From Jaltomata sinuosa (taxonomy: Eukaryota; Streptophyta; Magnoliopsida; Solanales; Solanaceae): DNA of 64,000 bases. Both the position numbers and the translations under genes were made by a program. Below, piece by piece: positions 11,924 through 24,162 of the stretch. How positions within the stretch are numbered: position 1 is the stretch's first letter; each line of letters opens with the position of its first letter. The notes below the pieces were generated by a model. The model was not told where the DNA came from and did no database searches. It was given only the letters and a program-made list of their open reading frames with translations. Location of the stretch: the NCBI GenBank assembly GCA_003996215.1, contig QJPP01003526.1:124001-188000 (forward strand), read 5' to 3'.

Positions 11924-12472
11924 ATCCTGAACCTTGGATTCATCATACTTGTAAATTTGAGCTTGGATATTGGATTTCTTACTACAATTAATGAAAAGGA
12001 ATTTGAATTTTCCTATGGGTATACTTTCTTCTTCCTTTAGAATGAGTGGCTAAATCTCCTTGTCTAGGGATGTGTTTATGGTGGGTACTTGATTAAAGGG
12101 TATGGGTCTTTCTTATTTGTGTTTATAATTGCTAATATGATATAGATCTAGTGATTTCATCATATTTTAACTCTAAAATTGGTGGTTGCAAATATTGATT
12201 TAAATTACTTGATTATGTTCTTGCTTGAGAAAGGGGTTTATAATTTTGGATGTGAAATCGCTAGTGGATACTTGGGATTCCACCTAGATTGAGGCTAGAA
12301 ATAGCTCAATTCGCCAAAAACACTCATTTAAGGGTCTAAGCTAGAGATAGTGTGACCTCCCCAAGCCTATATTGGTTGGTTAATGGTAAAAATCATGGTG
12401 CTTGAACAAAGACCATTGGATAAATGATTGTGAGATCAAAAGATTAACATTCATGCCTAAAACCAATGTTAC

Positions 12473-15400
12473 CTTCACGACCCAATTTCTCGGTCATGAT
12501 GGCACCTACAACCTCCCAGTGGCAAACTAATCCACGTAGCTCGGAACAATTACTAATGGGTTACTATCTAACAAGCAAATGGAAGAACGGTAAATAAGTA
12601 TGCGGAATTAGGGGAAATAAGTAACGAAAAGGGACAACAGGAATACATATATACCTATATGGAAGCTAAACCAAATCCAAAACCTGGTATCATAGTATAA
12701 GAGACGAAACTACATCAACAGAGTACAAAGGATCCAAAAAGGAGATATACATATATTTTTGAATGATAAAGGAGTACATAATGCAGAAGATGAACTAAAA
12801 GCTAAGATCCGGTAGCCAAGAGCTCACCCTCAGTCTCGTATAGTCTAAAACACCTAGCACGAGGCAGCACAGTCAGCGGCGAGAACACACACTCGAATTT
12901 GTACCAAAAGATGCAGAAGTGTAGTATGAGCACCAATCGCAAAGCAACGGGTACCCAATAAGTATCATAGGCCGACTGGGTGCATATAAGATATAAAAGC
13001 AATAATGTAGCAGAAAGGAATCAAGTAGTCAGAGAAATAATGAACAAGCACATGGAAGCTAGCACAGAAAGAATACAAGGAAACAACTGTCATGCTAGGC
13101 TAGCTAATAGAACTATACATCACAGAACACAGGTGAAGGAAGAAGGAACACACCTGGGGTCTATGCAATAACAATATATAAAGAGAGTTAAGACAAGTCG
13201 ATATATCGGTAACCTCAAGTAAAAAGGGAAGGAGGAAAGGAAAATAACAATAACACATTTGAAAACAAGATTAAAACCAAGTCATGCTAGTAACACCATA
13301 ATCAGGATCAATATCGTGATAGAATAATAATAAATAAAAGTCTACCTACAGTCCCATGGGCGCCCATACACCCGAGGAACATATACAAGTGAAAATAAAC
13401 CCTCTGACATCCCATTCTACCAGAGCGCACACTGAGAAAACAACAAACAAGGGTGGATCCGAACACAATATGCATGATGTGATATGATATGCTGAAACCA
13501 AGTGATAGTAATATCGTATGGTATCCTCTCTGGTACGTAAAAGGCCCAATAGATGCAGGATCCATGGAAGGGATTCCCCTGAGTACCTCAACTCCTCCGT
13601 AAACCCCTCTTACGGCACTCATAGAACGTAGCCCTTGGTCTTGATCGGCAAGGTCCATGGAGGTCTACTCGTAAACCACATACTAAATCTCATAATCTCA
13701 ATATAACAGTCCAGAGTGTAGTCGGATCCAAATAAGTCACCAGACCTCAAAATGCGCACTCGGGGTTTTACCCGGGTCTAAATCAGTGAGTCAAATCTCA
13801 AAAATCCAACAAGGATGCCCGAGTATAACAAGGTCTAAAACAGTAGTAAAACCAAGTTGTTGCTCAGTCCGACCGAGTCTAGTACCATTTCAAGTCAATA
13901 GGAAATCAATTCTAGCACTACGGCCCAGCCGAGTCTAGTATAAGTATGAAAATAGTTATAAAAATCATCTTTTTAATTCTTTCTTACCCCAAGAAGATCC
14001 ATGAAAATAGTTTTAACCTTTATTAACTATTTTTACAGAAAATGGGCTCTTGGGGCCATGCAACGTTTAGAAAACCATCAATAGTAGGCCCAAAGCCAAA
14101 ACCATAGTAAAACATGTGAAAAACTTTTTTATATGAATGATAATGGCTTGGTCAAATACTAGCAGTAGCCCAACGGCTCACAATCAACCTATCGGCCCTG
14201 CACAGGATCCAATCGCTCTACAACAAACATAACCAGCTCTATAATAACAGTATCATGTCCGGGTCTCACGAACATTCCCAAATAACCCACCATCTATGGT
14301 CCAGAGTCAAAACAAGGCCACACAGGACCACAAGGGGGTTACTGTCAACTACAAGGAATACTACAGTCAATGGAGCGAAAATAAGATGGATATGAAGAAG
14401 AGGACAAGGTATGGGGTACCAAGATAATAAACCCAAACCAAGGATGCTAATTAGTACAACTATATCTTATATATGCAAAGTCTAAAAGAGTTAAATCGTA
14501 ACCTACCTGTCATCCGATGAGAAGCTGCTAGAACGATTATGTCCAAGCCCGAACCACTCCGAGAAGCTCCGAAACAAAATCAAACTCGAATTCGGTCTTG
14601 AATAACTTGACGTAGATAATTGATTTTCTTTCGATGACCGAATATTGCGTTGAAATATATTTTCCACCTAAACACTCTTATGAGTTCAAAAATAATGAGC
14701 ATAAAGTAGCATCAGGATGTCGCTTGGTAAAAAGCAAAAGAATGGAAAGATGTTGAATGTTGATAACTTATTTGAATCAATTGAATTTTATAGAGGCAAA
14801 GTCACATTTAACAAAACATGTTATGTCATACAGCTAAGCCCACCACGTGGCTTATTTTTTTATTGTCCACTCCCACCACTTCCACGTGGAAGTGGAGTGG
14901 CAACACCCAAATTGATATTATCCCAATATGTATGCACTCGGATATTGCATTGGTTCATGGTAATATATATATAATATTTTAAATATATCATAATGAATAG
15001 AAAATTATTTTAAATAAAATCTATAATATTATATTAATAATTTTCAATATAACTCAGTTTACTCTCTCCGTTAAAATATTAATAATTTATAAAATTCTTA
15101 TAAAATAAATACATACATAAATATATCATAACAAAAGTATTTTTTTCATAAATATTTAAAACATTTTTAGAAAAATAAAACTTTTTACCAAATTCAACTT
15201 TTAAATCAGATATTTTCAAATACGTGCGATGTTAATAAAATTCTCAAACTTAGGCTCGCAAGCCTTAGATGTGATGAAGGACAACCTTAGAACACCTGGG
15301 GTGTTACATCCTCCCCCCGTTAGGAACATTCATCCTCGAATGTGAAATAGAACGCATGATTTTGATAACTCAACTCTTAAGACTCATCTCTAAAAGAGGG

Positions 15401-15542
15401 GAACGACCATAAAGACTAAACGAATGGCCAGGTCAACAAACCACCAGTCCCAGCAAGCCATAAATGACTTGGGGCCGCTACAGGTAATATCTAACAGTAC
15501 AAGGAAAGCATAAACGCGGGAATGACTGAAAGGGTCATTACA
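12473..15542 (-). repeat. Element C 3' LTR
   Basis: About 3.07 kb, homologous to 29788-32342 and more distantly to the LTRs of I and H. It ends GGTCATTACA. An AT-rich block at about 14950-15190 is also found in LTR I (about 50150-50420), so it belongs to the LTR and is not a separate insertion. Chance ORFs inside are ignored. Confidence 0.9.
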
Positions 15543-15573
15543 TCATCCACTACCAAAAAGGACTTTCATCCTC
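15543..15573 (-). other. Element C polypurine tract region
   Basis: The minus strand reads TTTTTGGTAGTGGATGA up to the LTR. Elements H and I have TTTAGTAGTGGATGA at the same place, which marks the plus-strand primer. Confidence 0.5.
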
Positions 15574-15599
15574 AAAATTCAAGGACAAGGAAGTACCTG

Positions 15600-16870
15600 A
15601 AGGCTCAAACACTTGTGGATACTGAGCCCGTATATCTCTCTCGGTCTCCTAGGTAGCCTCCTAAACTAGACGGTGCCTCCACTAAACCTTTACAATCGGA
15701 ATCTCCCTAGATCTCATTCTCCTGACATCTCTGGCATAAATAGCTACCGGCTCCTCAATAAAGGCTAAACTCTCATCCAACTGAACTGAGTCCCACTGTA
15801 ACACATAAGACTCATCTAGAACATACCATCACAACATCGACAAATTGAAAACTGGGTGCATAGCTGAAAATATCATAGGCAAAGTTAACATGTAAGCAAC
15901 ACTGCCAACCCTCTAAAGAATCTCAAATGGCCCTATGTACCTGGGGCTAAGTTTGCCCCGCCTACCAAATCTCATCATGCCCTTCATGGGTGATACATGG
16001 AGGAACACCAAGTCACTAACACTAAACTCCAAGGCACGAAATCTATGATCAACGTAGATCTTATGCCTGCTCTGAGCTGCCCAAAGTCTGTCCTGAATCA
16101 CTAGTACTAGGTCTAAGGAATCACAAAGCAAATTTGTACTCTGCGGCCTAGACTCCAACCTGTCAAACCAACCAACCATCAATCTGCAATGCCTACTTTA
16201 CAAAGCCTCAAAAGGTGCCATGCCAATACTCGAATGAAAACTATTATTATACGCAAACTGGGTCAAAGGCACAAACTGAGCCCAAGAACCTCCAAAGTCA
16301 AGAACACATTCCCGAAGCATGTCCTCTAAGACCTGAATAGTCCTCTCGGACTGGCCATCTATCTGAGGGTGGAATGCGGTATTAAGATGAACCTCTGTAC
16401 CCAAATCTCGCTAAAAGGACCTCTAAAACTGAGATGTGAACTGAGTGCTGCAGTCTGATATGATAGAAACTGGGACCCCATGCAACCAAACAGTCTCATG
16501 AAGGTAGATCTGACATAACCTCTTTGCACTGTAAGTAGTCTGAACTAGAAAGAAGTGTGTTGCCTTAGTCAGCCGATCGACAATCATCCAAATAGAGAAA
16601 AACCCTTGAGAAGTATGAGGCAATCTAACTACAAAGTCCATAGTGATCCCTTCCCACTTCCACTAAGGAATGGGAAATCATTTTATCAAAACACTAGGTC
16701 TCTTGTGCTCGAATTTCACCTGCTGACAGTTTAAGCACCGAGACATAAACTCTGCTACATCTTGCTTCAAACCACTCCACCAGTAAAGATGTCTCAAATC
16801 TCTGTACATCTTAGTTGCACCAGGATGGATGGAATATCTAGAACAATGTGCCTCACAGAGAATCAACTAA
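15600..16870 (-). pseudogene. Element C integrase and chromodomain (broken)
   Basis: Integrase joins element DNA to the chromosome; the chromodomain at its C-terminus is thought to steer insertion to particular chromatin. From N to C: zinc-binding HHCC segment at 16678-16866 (CEAHCSRYSIHPG...CLNCQQVK, all four ligands present); core at 16423-16641 (MDFVVRLPH, VSIISDCSTQF, where ISDRGTQF is usual) and 16198-16404 (FHPQIDGQSERTIQ with the catalytic Glu); C-terminal domain at 15913-16182 (VSPMKGMMRFGRRGKLSPRY). The chromodomain at about 15600-15760 reads SREIPIVKV with three in-frame stops. Adjacent pieces lie in different frames. Confidence 0.85.
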
Positions 16871-17149
16871 ATCAAATCACCAACTCTCATAACACAAAGA
16901 CGACTATCAAACCTCAGAACAACATCTGAATCTAGAGTAGCCTTACTGGCCTCACCCTAAATAACCTGATCACGAAGGTCACATCAATATTGATCCTCGA
17001 ACTGACGGATCTGAATCTGATCAACCAAGGTAGAATGGACGTCAACACTGTCAAGAACCCTGCTAGGATCCGACAAGTCAAGCTTAACAAAACGGTTAGC
17101 TAAGGACTAGATGTTCAAGGCCAATGGTTGTTCTGAAACTGAAAGTGAA

Positions 17150-17560
17150 GCTAGGCTACCCATACTTACCGCCTTTTGGCTTAAGGCATCCGCTACCACA
17201 TTTGCCTTTCCTCGTTGATACAGAATAGTGAAGTCATAGTCCTTCAGTAGCTCGATCCATATCCTCTGCCTTGACTTCAGCTCTCGCTAACTCTTAATGT
17301 ATTGAAGACTACGATGATCGGTGAAGATCTCACAGTGAACCCTATATAAGTAGTTCCTTCAAATCTTGAGCACGAAGACTACCACCGCCAACTCTAAGTC
17401 ATGAGTGGGGTAGTTGTGCTCGTGAACCTTCATTTGTCTCGATACATATGATATCACATGACCCTATTGCATCAATACATAACCCAGAACAACCCCTGAA
17501 GCATCATAATATACAGAGAAACTTTGATATTAAATTGGCTAAGTCAACACTAGTTCTCAA
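17150..17560 (-). pseudogene. Element C RNase H domain (broken)
   Basis: RNase H removes the RNA strand during reverse transcription. The minus strand reads KVHEHNYPTHDLELAVVVF, then CEIFTDHRSLQYI, then near 17180-17230 a degenerate version of the YHPGKAN-ADALS motif that closes the domain in this lineage. In-frame stops occur, for example in the KIWR-HYLYG stretch. It lies between RT and integrase as expected. Confidence 0.75.
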
Positions 17561-17638
17561 GTCAACGAGGCCTTAAGCCTCTGAAAGCTATTCTTGCATT
17601 GAGCTGATCATTGAAATGGGATATCCTTCTTTGTCATC

Positions 17639-18588
17639 CTATTCAAAGATGCTGCTATGGAAGAAAACCCCCTCGATGAACCTCCTGTAGTACCCTACTA
17701 ACCCAAAAAAGCTATGAACCTCAGTAGGAGTAGTAGGTCTAGGCCAATCAAAAATTGTTGATCTCTTACACGGGTCCACTCTAATCCCATCCTTGGATAT
17801 CACGTGTCCTAGGAATGCAACTGACTCAAGCCAAAAATTGCACTTTGAGAACTTGGCATAAAGTCGATGATCTCTCAAAGTCTGGAGTATAATCCTCAAG
17901 TACTGCTCATGCTCATCTTTACTTTGCGAGTATATCAAGATGTCGTCTATGAAAACTATCACAAATGATTCCAAATACGGGCCAAACACCCTGTGCATCA
18001 AGTCCATGAGAGCTACGGGGGCATTAGTCAACCCAAAAGACATCACCAGGAAATCATAGTGTCCATAACATTTCTTGAATGCTATCATAGGGATGTCCTT
18101 TGCCCTAATCCTCAACAAGTGGTAGCCTGACCTCAAATCTATCTTCAAAAACATGATTGAACCCTAAGGATGATCAAACAAATCATCTATGCATAGCATC
18201 GGATACCTATTCCCCATAGTCACCCTATTCAGCTGCCGATAATCAAAACATATCCTCCTCGACCCATCTTTCTTCTTCATAAACAGAATAGGAGAATCCC
18301 AAGGCTATACACTCGGCCTAATAAAACCTTATCTAACAAGTCCTGAAGCTGCTCCTTAAGCTCCCTCATCTCAGTTAGAGTCATACGGTAAGGAAAAATG
18401 GAAATGGGCCAGGTGCCCAGCTCTAACTCGATAGCAAAGTGAATATCTCTCTCAGGTGGAAGGCCTGGAAGGTCGGTAGGGAACACATCTAGGAAATCTC
18501 TAACCATATGAACTGACTCAGGGGAAGAAGGGTCGGCACTAGTATCTCGTACATATGCTAAATAAGCCAAACACCCGCGGAAAATCAA
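17639..18588 (-). pseudogene. Element C reverse transcriptase (broken)
   Basis: 17639-18154 carries the palm: FLKIDLRSGYHLLRI with the first catalytic Asp, FLVMSFGLTNAP, and VIVFIDDILIYSQS with the active-site FIDD (YxDD box variant), followed by the thumb block FLGHVISKDGIRVDP and FFGLVGYYRRFIEG. 18277-18588 holds the protease-RT linker (MVRDFLDVFPTDLPGLPPERDIHFAIELELGT) and the first fingers. The pieces are separated by a frame break near 18160-18300. Length and motif order fit a Ty3/gypsy RT; both visible catalytic regions survive although the gene does not. Confidence 0.88.
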
Positions 18589-18965
18589 CTTCCTAGCCAG
18601 AAGACAAGAGATGATACCAAATGGTGCACGACTGACAGAACCCTACCACATATTGAGGATGCGCTGAGCAAGGCTATGGTAATGGTCTTGACATAACAAT
18701 CCAAAATTGCACGGTGAGGGGATAACCAGTCCATGCCCAAAATCACATCAAAGTCTAACATATCAAGAATCATCAAGTCTGCCCAAGTCTCAATATCTCT
18801 AACAGAAATAATACAGGATCTCACAATCTGATCCACTACTAAAGAATCTCCTACTAGGGTCGAATTAGATACTAGTAAAGATAACGACTTACTAGCCAAC
18901 CCCAAACAAGGCAAATAGTAGGCAGAAACATATGATCAAGTAGATCCAGGATCAAATAAAGCCAA
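18585..18965 (-). pseudogene. Element C aspartic protease (broken)
   Basis: The active site reads ALFDPGST near 18930-18965 and is followed at once by a stop codon. Downstream 18585-18914 gives STLVGDSLVVDQIVRSC and MLDFDVILGMDWLSPHRAILDC. The DPGS active site is the common form in this lineage. Confidence 0.82.
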
Positions 18966-19019
18966 CACTGACTGGCGGCATACAGAAATCATACTTGTGA
19001 TCACAGCATTTGAGACCTC

Positions 19020-19884
19020 TACCTTCGGTCTACCAGGGACCGCATAAAATTGATGATGATGACCACCTGACCGACCACCATCCCTACCAACTGTCCTGCC
19101 ATGCTAGGACCCATCTCTAGCCTGACCACCACCACTTCTAGCTGGTTGCTGAACCGCATGAATAGGTTGAGCCGACTGAGCAGTTGGCTGAACTGTACCC
19201 CACTAGGGGAAATCTCTAGCAAAAAGCCCAATAACACTTCACTTATAACAAGCCCTTGATGGCCTAACTATCGAGACAAACCAGCTGAACCTGTGTGGCC
19301 ACCATGGCTTGATACCACTGAAACTGAACTCCTCAGAGTCTGAACATTGTAACCCTGCTGGCTACTTTGTCCCTGCTCAAACTGACAAATACCAGAAGCC
19401 TGAAGTGAAGCCTTAACTGGTCGACTAGACTGACCCTGGTATTGTTGTGGCTGATAACCTCAACCCCACTAGCCTATACCTCTACCACTGTGATGGGAAC
19501 TACTGTAGCTACCCTGGTGATGGGGCCTCTTATCCCTAGACCCAAGATCATAATGGTGAAAATCCTCCACAGTACGGGCATAATCTGTGATGGCCTGAAA
19601 TGATCGACCACCAGCAACCAATGTCTCAGATAGTTGTCTATGCTCTGTCCGCAACCCCCAAATAAACCTATGGACTCTATCAGGCTTTGTAGGCATGATC
19701 ATATCCCCAAATGAAGAAAGCTGGTGGAAACGAGTCTCATACTCAGATACGGTCATAGAACCCTGTATAAGTCTGGTAAACTAATCTCTGTAATGATCAC
19801 GATCACTCTAGGTTAGAAACTTAGCCATAAAGGCCTCATGAAACTTTGACCAAGATAACAGGGGAGACTAAGATGGTCTATAAG
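19020..19884 (-). pseudogene. Element C gag, 3' part (downstream of D)
   Basis: The block at 19469-19756 (MTVSEYETRFHQLSSFGDMI...RPHHQGSYSSS) is the capsid C-terminus and basic/Gln-rich tail of gag. At 19205-19260 a zinc knuckle is degenerate: ACYK, a stop, then GLFARDFP, so the last Cys of CCHC is Phe. The other half of gag lies at 28927-29575, across element D. Loss of 23 bp between two GGGCCCTCC copies at the D junction side (compare 55250-55290 in I) would also shift the frame. Confidence 0.8.
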
Positions 19885-21911
19885 TGTCACGCCTCAAGGT
19901 TACCCCCTAGACGTAACACGAGACTTAGGACCACAACTTCCCCAAGCTAACTCTTGGTCATAGCATTCTAAGCATAACAAAAGATAATCGAAAGCATAAT
20001 AGATAAATTCGGAATCACATAAATGGATAATCAAGTTAAATAGGAATACAAATTCCAGAAAGAGACTCAAAAGCTATCTATATCTGAAAAGCCTCTACTC
20101 CTGACATAAAGAGTTGCTAGGACAAGACCCTAGCTAACTCAAAGTGCAGAAAATAAAATAGCTAACACTGACTAAGAACATAACTAGTCCTCGACCTAAG
20201 AGGACTCACCAACAGTTGACAGAGAGTGGCTTGGGAGCTTTAGCCACGGGTCTGAGAAGGGACACCTAAATCTGCATTATCAAAAGATGCATCACAAGAT
20301 ATGCGTCAGTACTATGGGATGTACCAAGTATATGAGATATGCATGAACATGACAAAACATGCTAAGTATGCTTTAACAATCGAAATCATGTTTTAAAGGT
20401 AAAACTGGATGCAAATGACTCTATGAAATTCCACAAGCTAAAAACATGATCATAAACAAAGAGTCTGAAATCTGAGTAAGAAACAAAACATTTTAAAGTA
20501 TAAACTGTTTCTGAGGGAGGTTCTCTAACCGACATAGACCATGTGAGTTATATGGAATCTGATGTATACGCCCCATCGAGAGGACCCAATATACCTTGAC
20601 AGGGTATAAAGGCATGATTGTGGCATGATCACTAAATTTGATGCCCAATATAAGGGACTTATAAACCTATAGGGGCACGTAGTTCTGGGACTAAGGGTAC
20701 TCTCACCCTTTCCAACTCGATGCTAAATACTAATCCCAAAACATACATTTAACTCATAATACTGGGGCATATCTGATGCCAAAACTGATCATATCTGATG
20801 ACATGTCTGATGCCAAAACTATTTGAAAAGCAATAAGACATATTTGATGCCATGCAATTCAAATTCATACATTTAAAGACTTAGCATAGCCATAATTCCA
20901 ATCATGCTTTACCATTCTAATTTCATACTTGAAGAAATAGGCATGCAATTTCTTAAACACAAGAAAGGTCATGATATCTAATCATGTCAAATTTCTTTTG
21001 AAAATATGCAATTCAATGGGATCATGCTATAAAGCAACTTTAATGCTTGGTCTTTTAAAACCAATGGAGGAATCATGATCAAATCATAATTAAGCAATAA
21101 TAAACCATGAATTTAAGCATAGAAGCTGATTTCATAAGTTTTCCCCAATTTAGATCAAAACCCTAATTTCACAAGTTCATAAATCAATTTTAGAATTGGG
21201 GGTTTTAAGCACAAGGGTGAAAGGAACTTATTGTTTGAATACCCACATACCTTGATTGGAGTTAACCCACTTGAAATTGAAAAGATTAGGAGACTTGGAC
21301 TTGGAGCTTGAGACCTTAAGCTTGAGAGAGTTCTTTTCCTTTTTGGGGGATGAATGAGGTAATGGGGAGGGACTTAGGCTAATAGGGTTGGAAATCATGC
21401 TAAAAATTGTCAAAATGACCTCACTTAGGAGTTAAAAGGGTGGGTAATGACTGAAATACCCTTGGTACTTAATTAAGAAAAAGCTGATTTAAAACCCGGC
21501 TATAGGTTCCACGGGTCACTTCCACGAACCATAGAACTAATCATGGCTCATGGACTGGAGTCGTAGTTCCTGAGCCAAAGTTTCAGGATGCAGATGAGTT
21601 CCTACGACTCAACAGGATGACCCGTAGAAACTTCTACGAGATGAGGAACCAATTCGTGGTTTCAGGGAAAATAAAAACTCTTTGTATGAGTCCCACGGGT
21701 TGGTTCCATGACCCATGGAAGCTTCCACGAACACTGAGACTGACTCGTGGTTCTCGGACCTGAGGGTGATCTGCAGGTCTAGAATCATGAGCCCTTTCCA
21801 TGACTCGTGGATCTTTCCACGGCTCGTGGAATTGACTCGTTATCCCTGGGAGTTCAAAATTTCAGCAAGTTTTCTGAGTTTAAAAGTTGGATCGATTTTC
21901 GGGGTGTTATA
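19885..21911 (-). repeat. Element D 3' LTR
   Basis: 2,027 bp, very similar to 26953-28926. It ends TGTTATA where the partner has TGTTACA. It has an extra ~34-bp unit of ATCTGATG-type repeats near 20780-20815 that the partner lacks. A palindrome cluster of CCACGA/TCGTGG type is at 21495-21835. Confidence 0.92.
21495..21835 (-). promoter_or_regulatory. Palindrome cluster in LTR D (copy also at 28540-28860)
   Basis: Repeated inverted motifs of the form CCACGAnTCGTGG and ACGGGT/ACCCGT occur, for example CCATGACTCGTGGATC and CCACGGCTCGTGG near 21795-21830. The partner LTR has the same block with independent base changes. A promoter role is inferred from position in the LTR; the downstream TATA-like TTTTAAAT (about 21490) is weak. 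Confidence 0.4.
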
Positions 21912-21926
21912 ATATCTCCCCCTTAG
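21912..21926 (-). other. Element D polypurine tract
   Basis: The minus strand reads AAGGGGGAGATAT directly before the 3' LTR, the plus-strand primer. J has the same tract at 62589-62603. Confidence 0.75.
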
Positions 21927-22142
21927 GATCTTTCATCCTAGAATGAAGACTAAGCAAGGGAAACTGAAGAGAAAATAGCCCAACCAGCAACAAAACATTG
22001 AAATCAAGGAATAAACATGAAAATGAACTTTTCAACTTAAAACATGGTTAAATCAACTTCGAAAACATGAATGCATGCTAGGATCATGAGAGTAACTAAT
22101 GGAATAGGATCGGAGGAACATACTAAGGATGAAACTATTACC

Positions 22143-22646
22143 TCAAGCTGGAACGGAATCGGAAGGAAAGAGATGAGGGTACTTGGCTTTCATGGCTGAT
22201 TCTGCTTCCGAAGTAGCTCCTTCAACAAGCTGATTTCTCCAAAGAACTTTTACCAAAGCGACTTCTTTGTTTCTCAACCTCCGAATCTGACGATCAAGGA
22301 TTTCTATGGGGACCTCCTCATAGGTGAGACTATCCTTCACACCTACATCCTCCAAAGGAATAATCAAGGTCGGATCACCAACACACTTCTTCAATAAGGA
22401 AATATGGAAAACTGGATGAACCGCTTCCAAATCCGATGGCAAATCCAACTCATAAGCAACCTTACAAACCTTCCATAGAATCTGATAAGGACCTACAAAA
22501 TGGGGACTAAGCTTCCCTTTCTTGCCAAATCTCATCACACCCTTCATGGGTGACACCTTTAGAAAAACCAAATTATCAACTTCAAACTCTAATTCCCTTC
22601 TTCTCACATCCGCATATGATTTATGTCGACTCTGAGCGGTCTTCAA
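22143..22646 (-). pseudogene. Element D integrase C-terminus and chromodomain
   Basis: An open stretch of 167 codons. It starts at KTAQSRHKSYADVRR, continues with the GPF/Y-type block FLKVSPMKGVMRFGKKGKLSPHFVGPY (positions about 25-55), then HPVFHISLLKKCV, and ends in a chromodomain (about residues 115-160: IEILDRQIRRLRNKEVALVKVLWRNQLVEGATSEAE... is read in pieces, with VLWRN as the aromatic core) and YPHLFPSDS. The domain usually has EATWE where this copy has GATSE. It is separated from the integrase core by a frame break at about 22645. Confidence 0.85.
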
Positions 22647-23832
22647 CTTTTCCCTAATAAGCTGAACCTTTTTATGGTATCATGCACCAAATTTGGGCCA
22701 ATCAAAGCTGCCTCACCTACCTCAAACCAACTGATAAGATATCTACACCTCCGACCATAAAGTGCCTCATACAGAGCCATCTGGATGCTAGAGTGAAAGT
22801 TGTTATTGTAGGCAAACTCGATAAGAGGTAAGTGATCATCCCAATTACCTTTGAAATTGATCACACAAGCTCTCAACATATCCTCTAAAGTCTGAATAGC
22901 ACGCTCTGCCTGGCCATCTGTCTGAGGGTGAAAAGTGTACTAAGATTCACCTAAGTACAAAGACCTCTCTGAAATGATCTCCAAAACTGAGAAGTAAACT
23001 GAGTACCCCTATCTGAGATGATGGATAAAGAAACACCATGCAAATGAACTATCTCCCGTATGTAGAGTCTGGCATAATCGTCTGCTGAGTCCGTAGTCTT
23101 AACAGCCAAGAAATGGGATGATTTAGTCATCCGGTCAACAATCACCCAAATCAAATCATGTTTCCTTCGAGTACGAGGCAAACCTGTAATGAAGTCCATA
23201 TTGATCGCTTCCCACTTCCAAGTGGGAAGGTCAATATCCTGAATCATTCCACCTGGTCGTTGGTGCTCTACCTTCACTTGCTGATAGTTGGGACACTTAG
23301 CCACAAAACTGGTTATGTCCCTCTTTATACCATTCCAACAAAAGACTTCTCGTAGATCATGATACATCTTGGTGGCACTGGGTTGGATGAAATATCTAGA
23401 ACTATGAGCCTCAGTAAAAATCTTCTGGCATAACCCATATATATCTAGCACACATACTCGACCCTGATAACGAAGTACACCATCTCCCCCTTGGGAGAAT
23501 ACCTCAACCCTTTGCTGATGGACTGCAACCTTAATCTGAAGTACAATGGGATCACTGTCTTGCTTTGCCTTCACTTCTGCTACCAAGGATGATTCGGAAC
23601 CATTCTGAACAGTAACATCACATTCTGTCGAGTCCATAAGGTGAACTCCCAATCGAGCTAGCCTATGAACCTCCTTAACCAGTTCCTTCTTTCCTTCTTC
23701 GACTGAAGACACACTACCCATTGACAATATGCTAAGTGCATCTGCCACAACATTGGCCTTACCCGGATGGTAAAGCACACTCATGTCATAATCCTTAAGA
23801 ATCTCAAGCCATCTCCTTTGTCGCAAATTCAA
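22643..23832 (-). pseudogene. Element D RNase H end and integrase core (broken)
   Basis: 23832-22951 is open for 293 codons. It begins with the end of RNase H (RQRRWLEILKDYD, YHPGKANVVADALS). The zinc-binding segment reads HSSRYFIQPS and later CPNYQQVK, so the second His is Gln and the second Cys is Tyr. Core motifs are INMDFITGLPRT (first Asp), VIVDRMTKSSHF and LSIISDRGTQFTSQF (second Asp). A frame break at about 22950 precedes 22643-22879 (MLRACVINFKGNWDDHLPLIEFAYNN), the third part of the core. The damaged zinc motif alone would be expected to impair integration. Confidence 0.85.
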
Positions 23833-23838
23833 TTCCTT

Positions 23839-24153
23839 CTAAGTGAACACATACTGAAGACTTTTATGATAGGTGAATACATCCACATGCACCCAATACA
23901 AATAATGTCTCCAAATCATTAAAGCAAAGACCACGGTTGCTAACTCAATATCATGAGTGGGGTAGTTCTTCTCATGAGTTTTAATCTCTCTAGAGACATA
24001 AGCAATCACCTTACCATGCTGCATTAAAACACATCCCAAACCAATCCTAGAAGCATCACAATACACAACAAAATCATATAGGCCCTCGGGTAGAGCTAAC
24101 ACTAGAGCTGTGGTCAATCTAGTCTTCAATTCTTGAAAGTTCTTCTCACACAA
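23839..24153 (-). pseudogene. Element D RNase H domain
   Basis: An open stretch of 104 codons. It reads FVVYCDASRIGLGCVLMQHG with the first catalytic Asp, KVIAYVSREIKTHEKNYPTHDIELATVVF with the Glu, and VFTYHKSLQYVFT, where FTDHKSLQY is usual: the Asp of that motif is Tyr. A stop separates it from the RNase H tail at 23832. Confidence 0.85.
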
Positions 24154-24162
24154 GTCGGACCA

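Larger units (their letters stand above)
11215..12472 (+). repeat. Element B 3' LTR, left part
   Basis: It starts TGATAAG right after the polypurine tract and is cut at 12472 by element C. The last five bases, GTTAC (12468-12472), are C's target duplication. A LINE fragment (11718-11923) adds about 0.2 kb. A palindrome cluster lies at 11426-11550. Confidence 0.75.

Noticed and set aside
14950..15190. AT-rich block in LTR C as a MITE
   Set aside because: The same block is present in both LTRs of I at the corresponding place, so it is part of the LTR.
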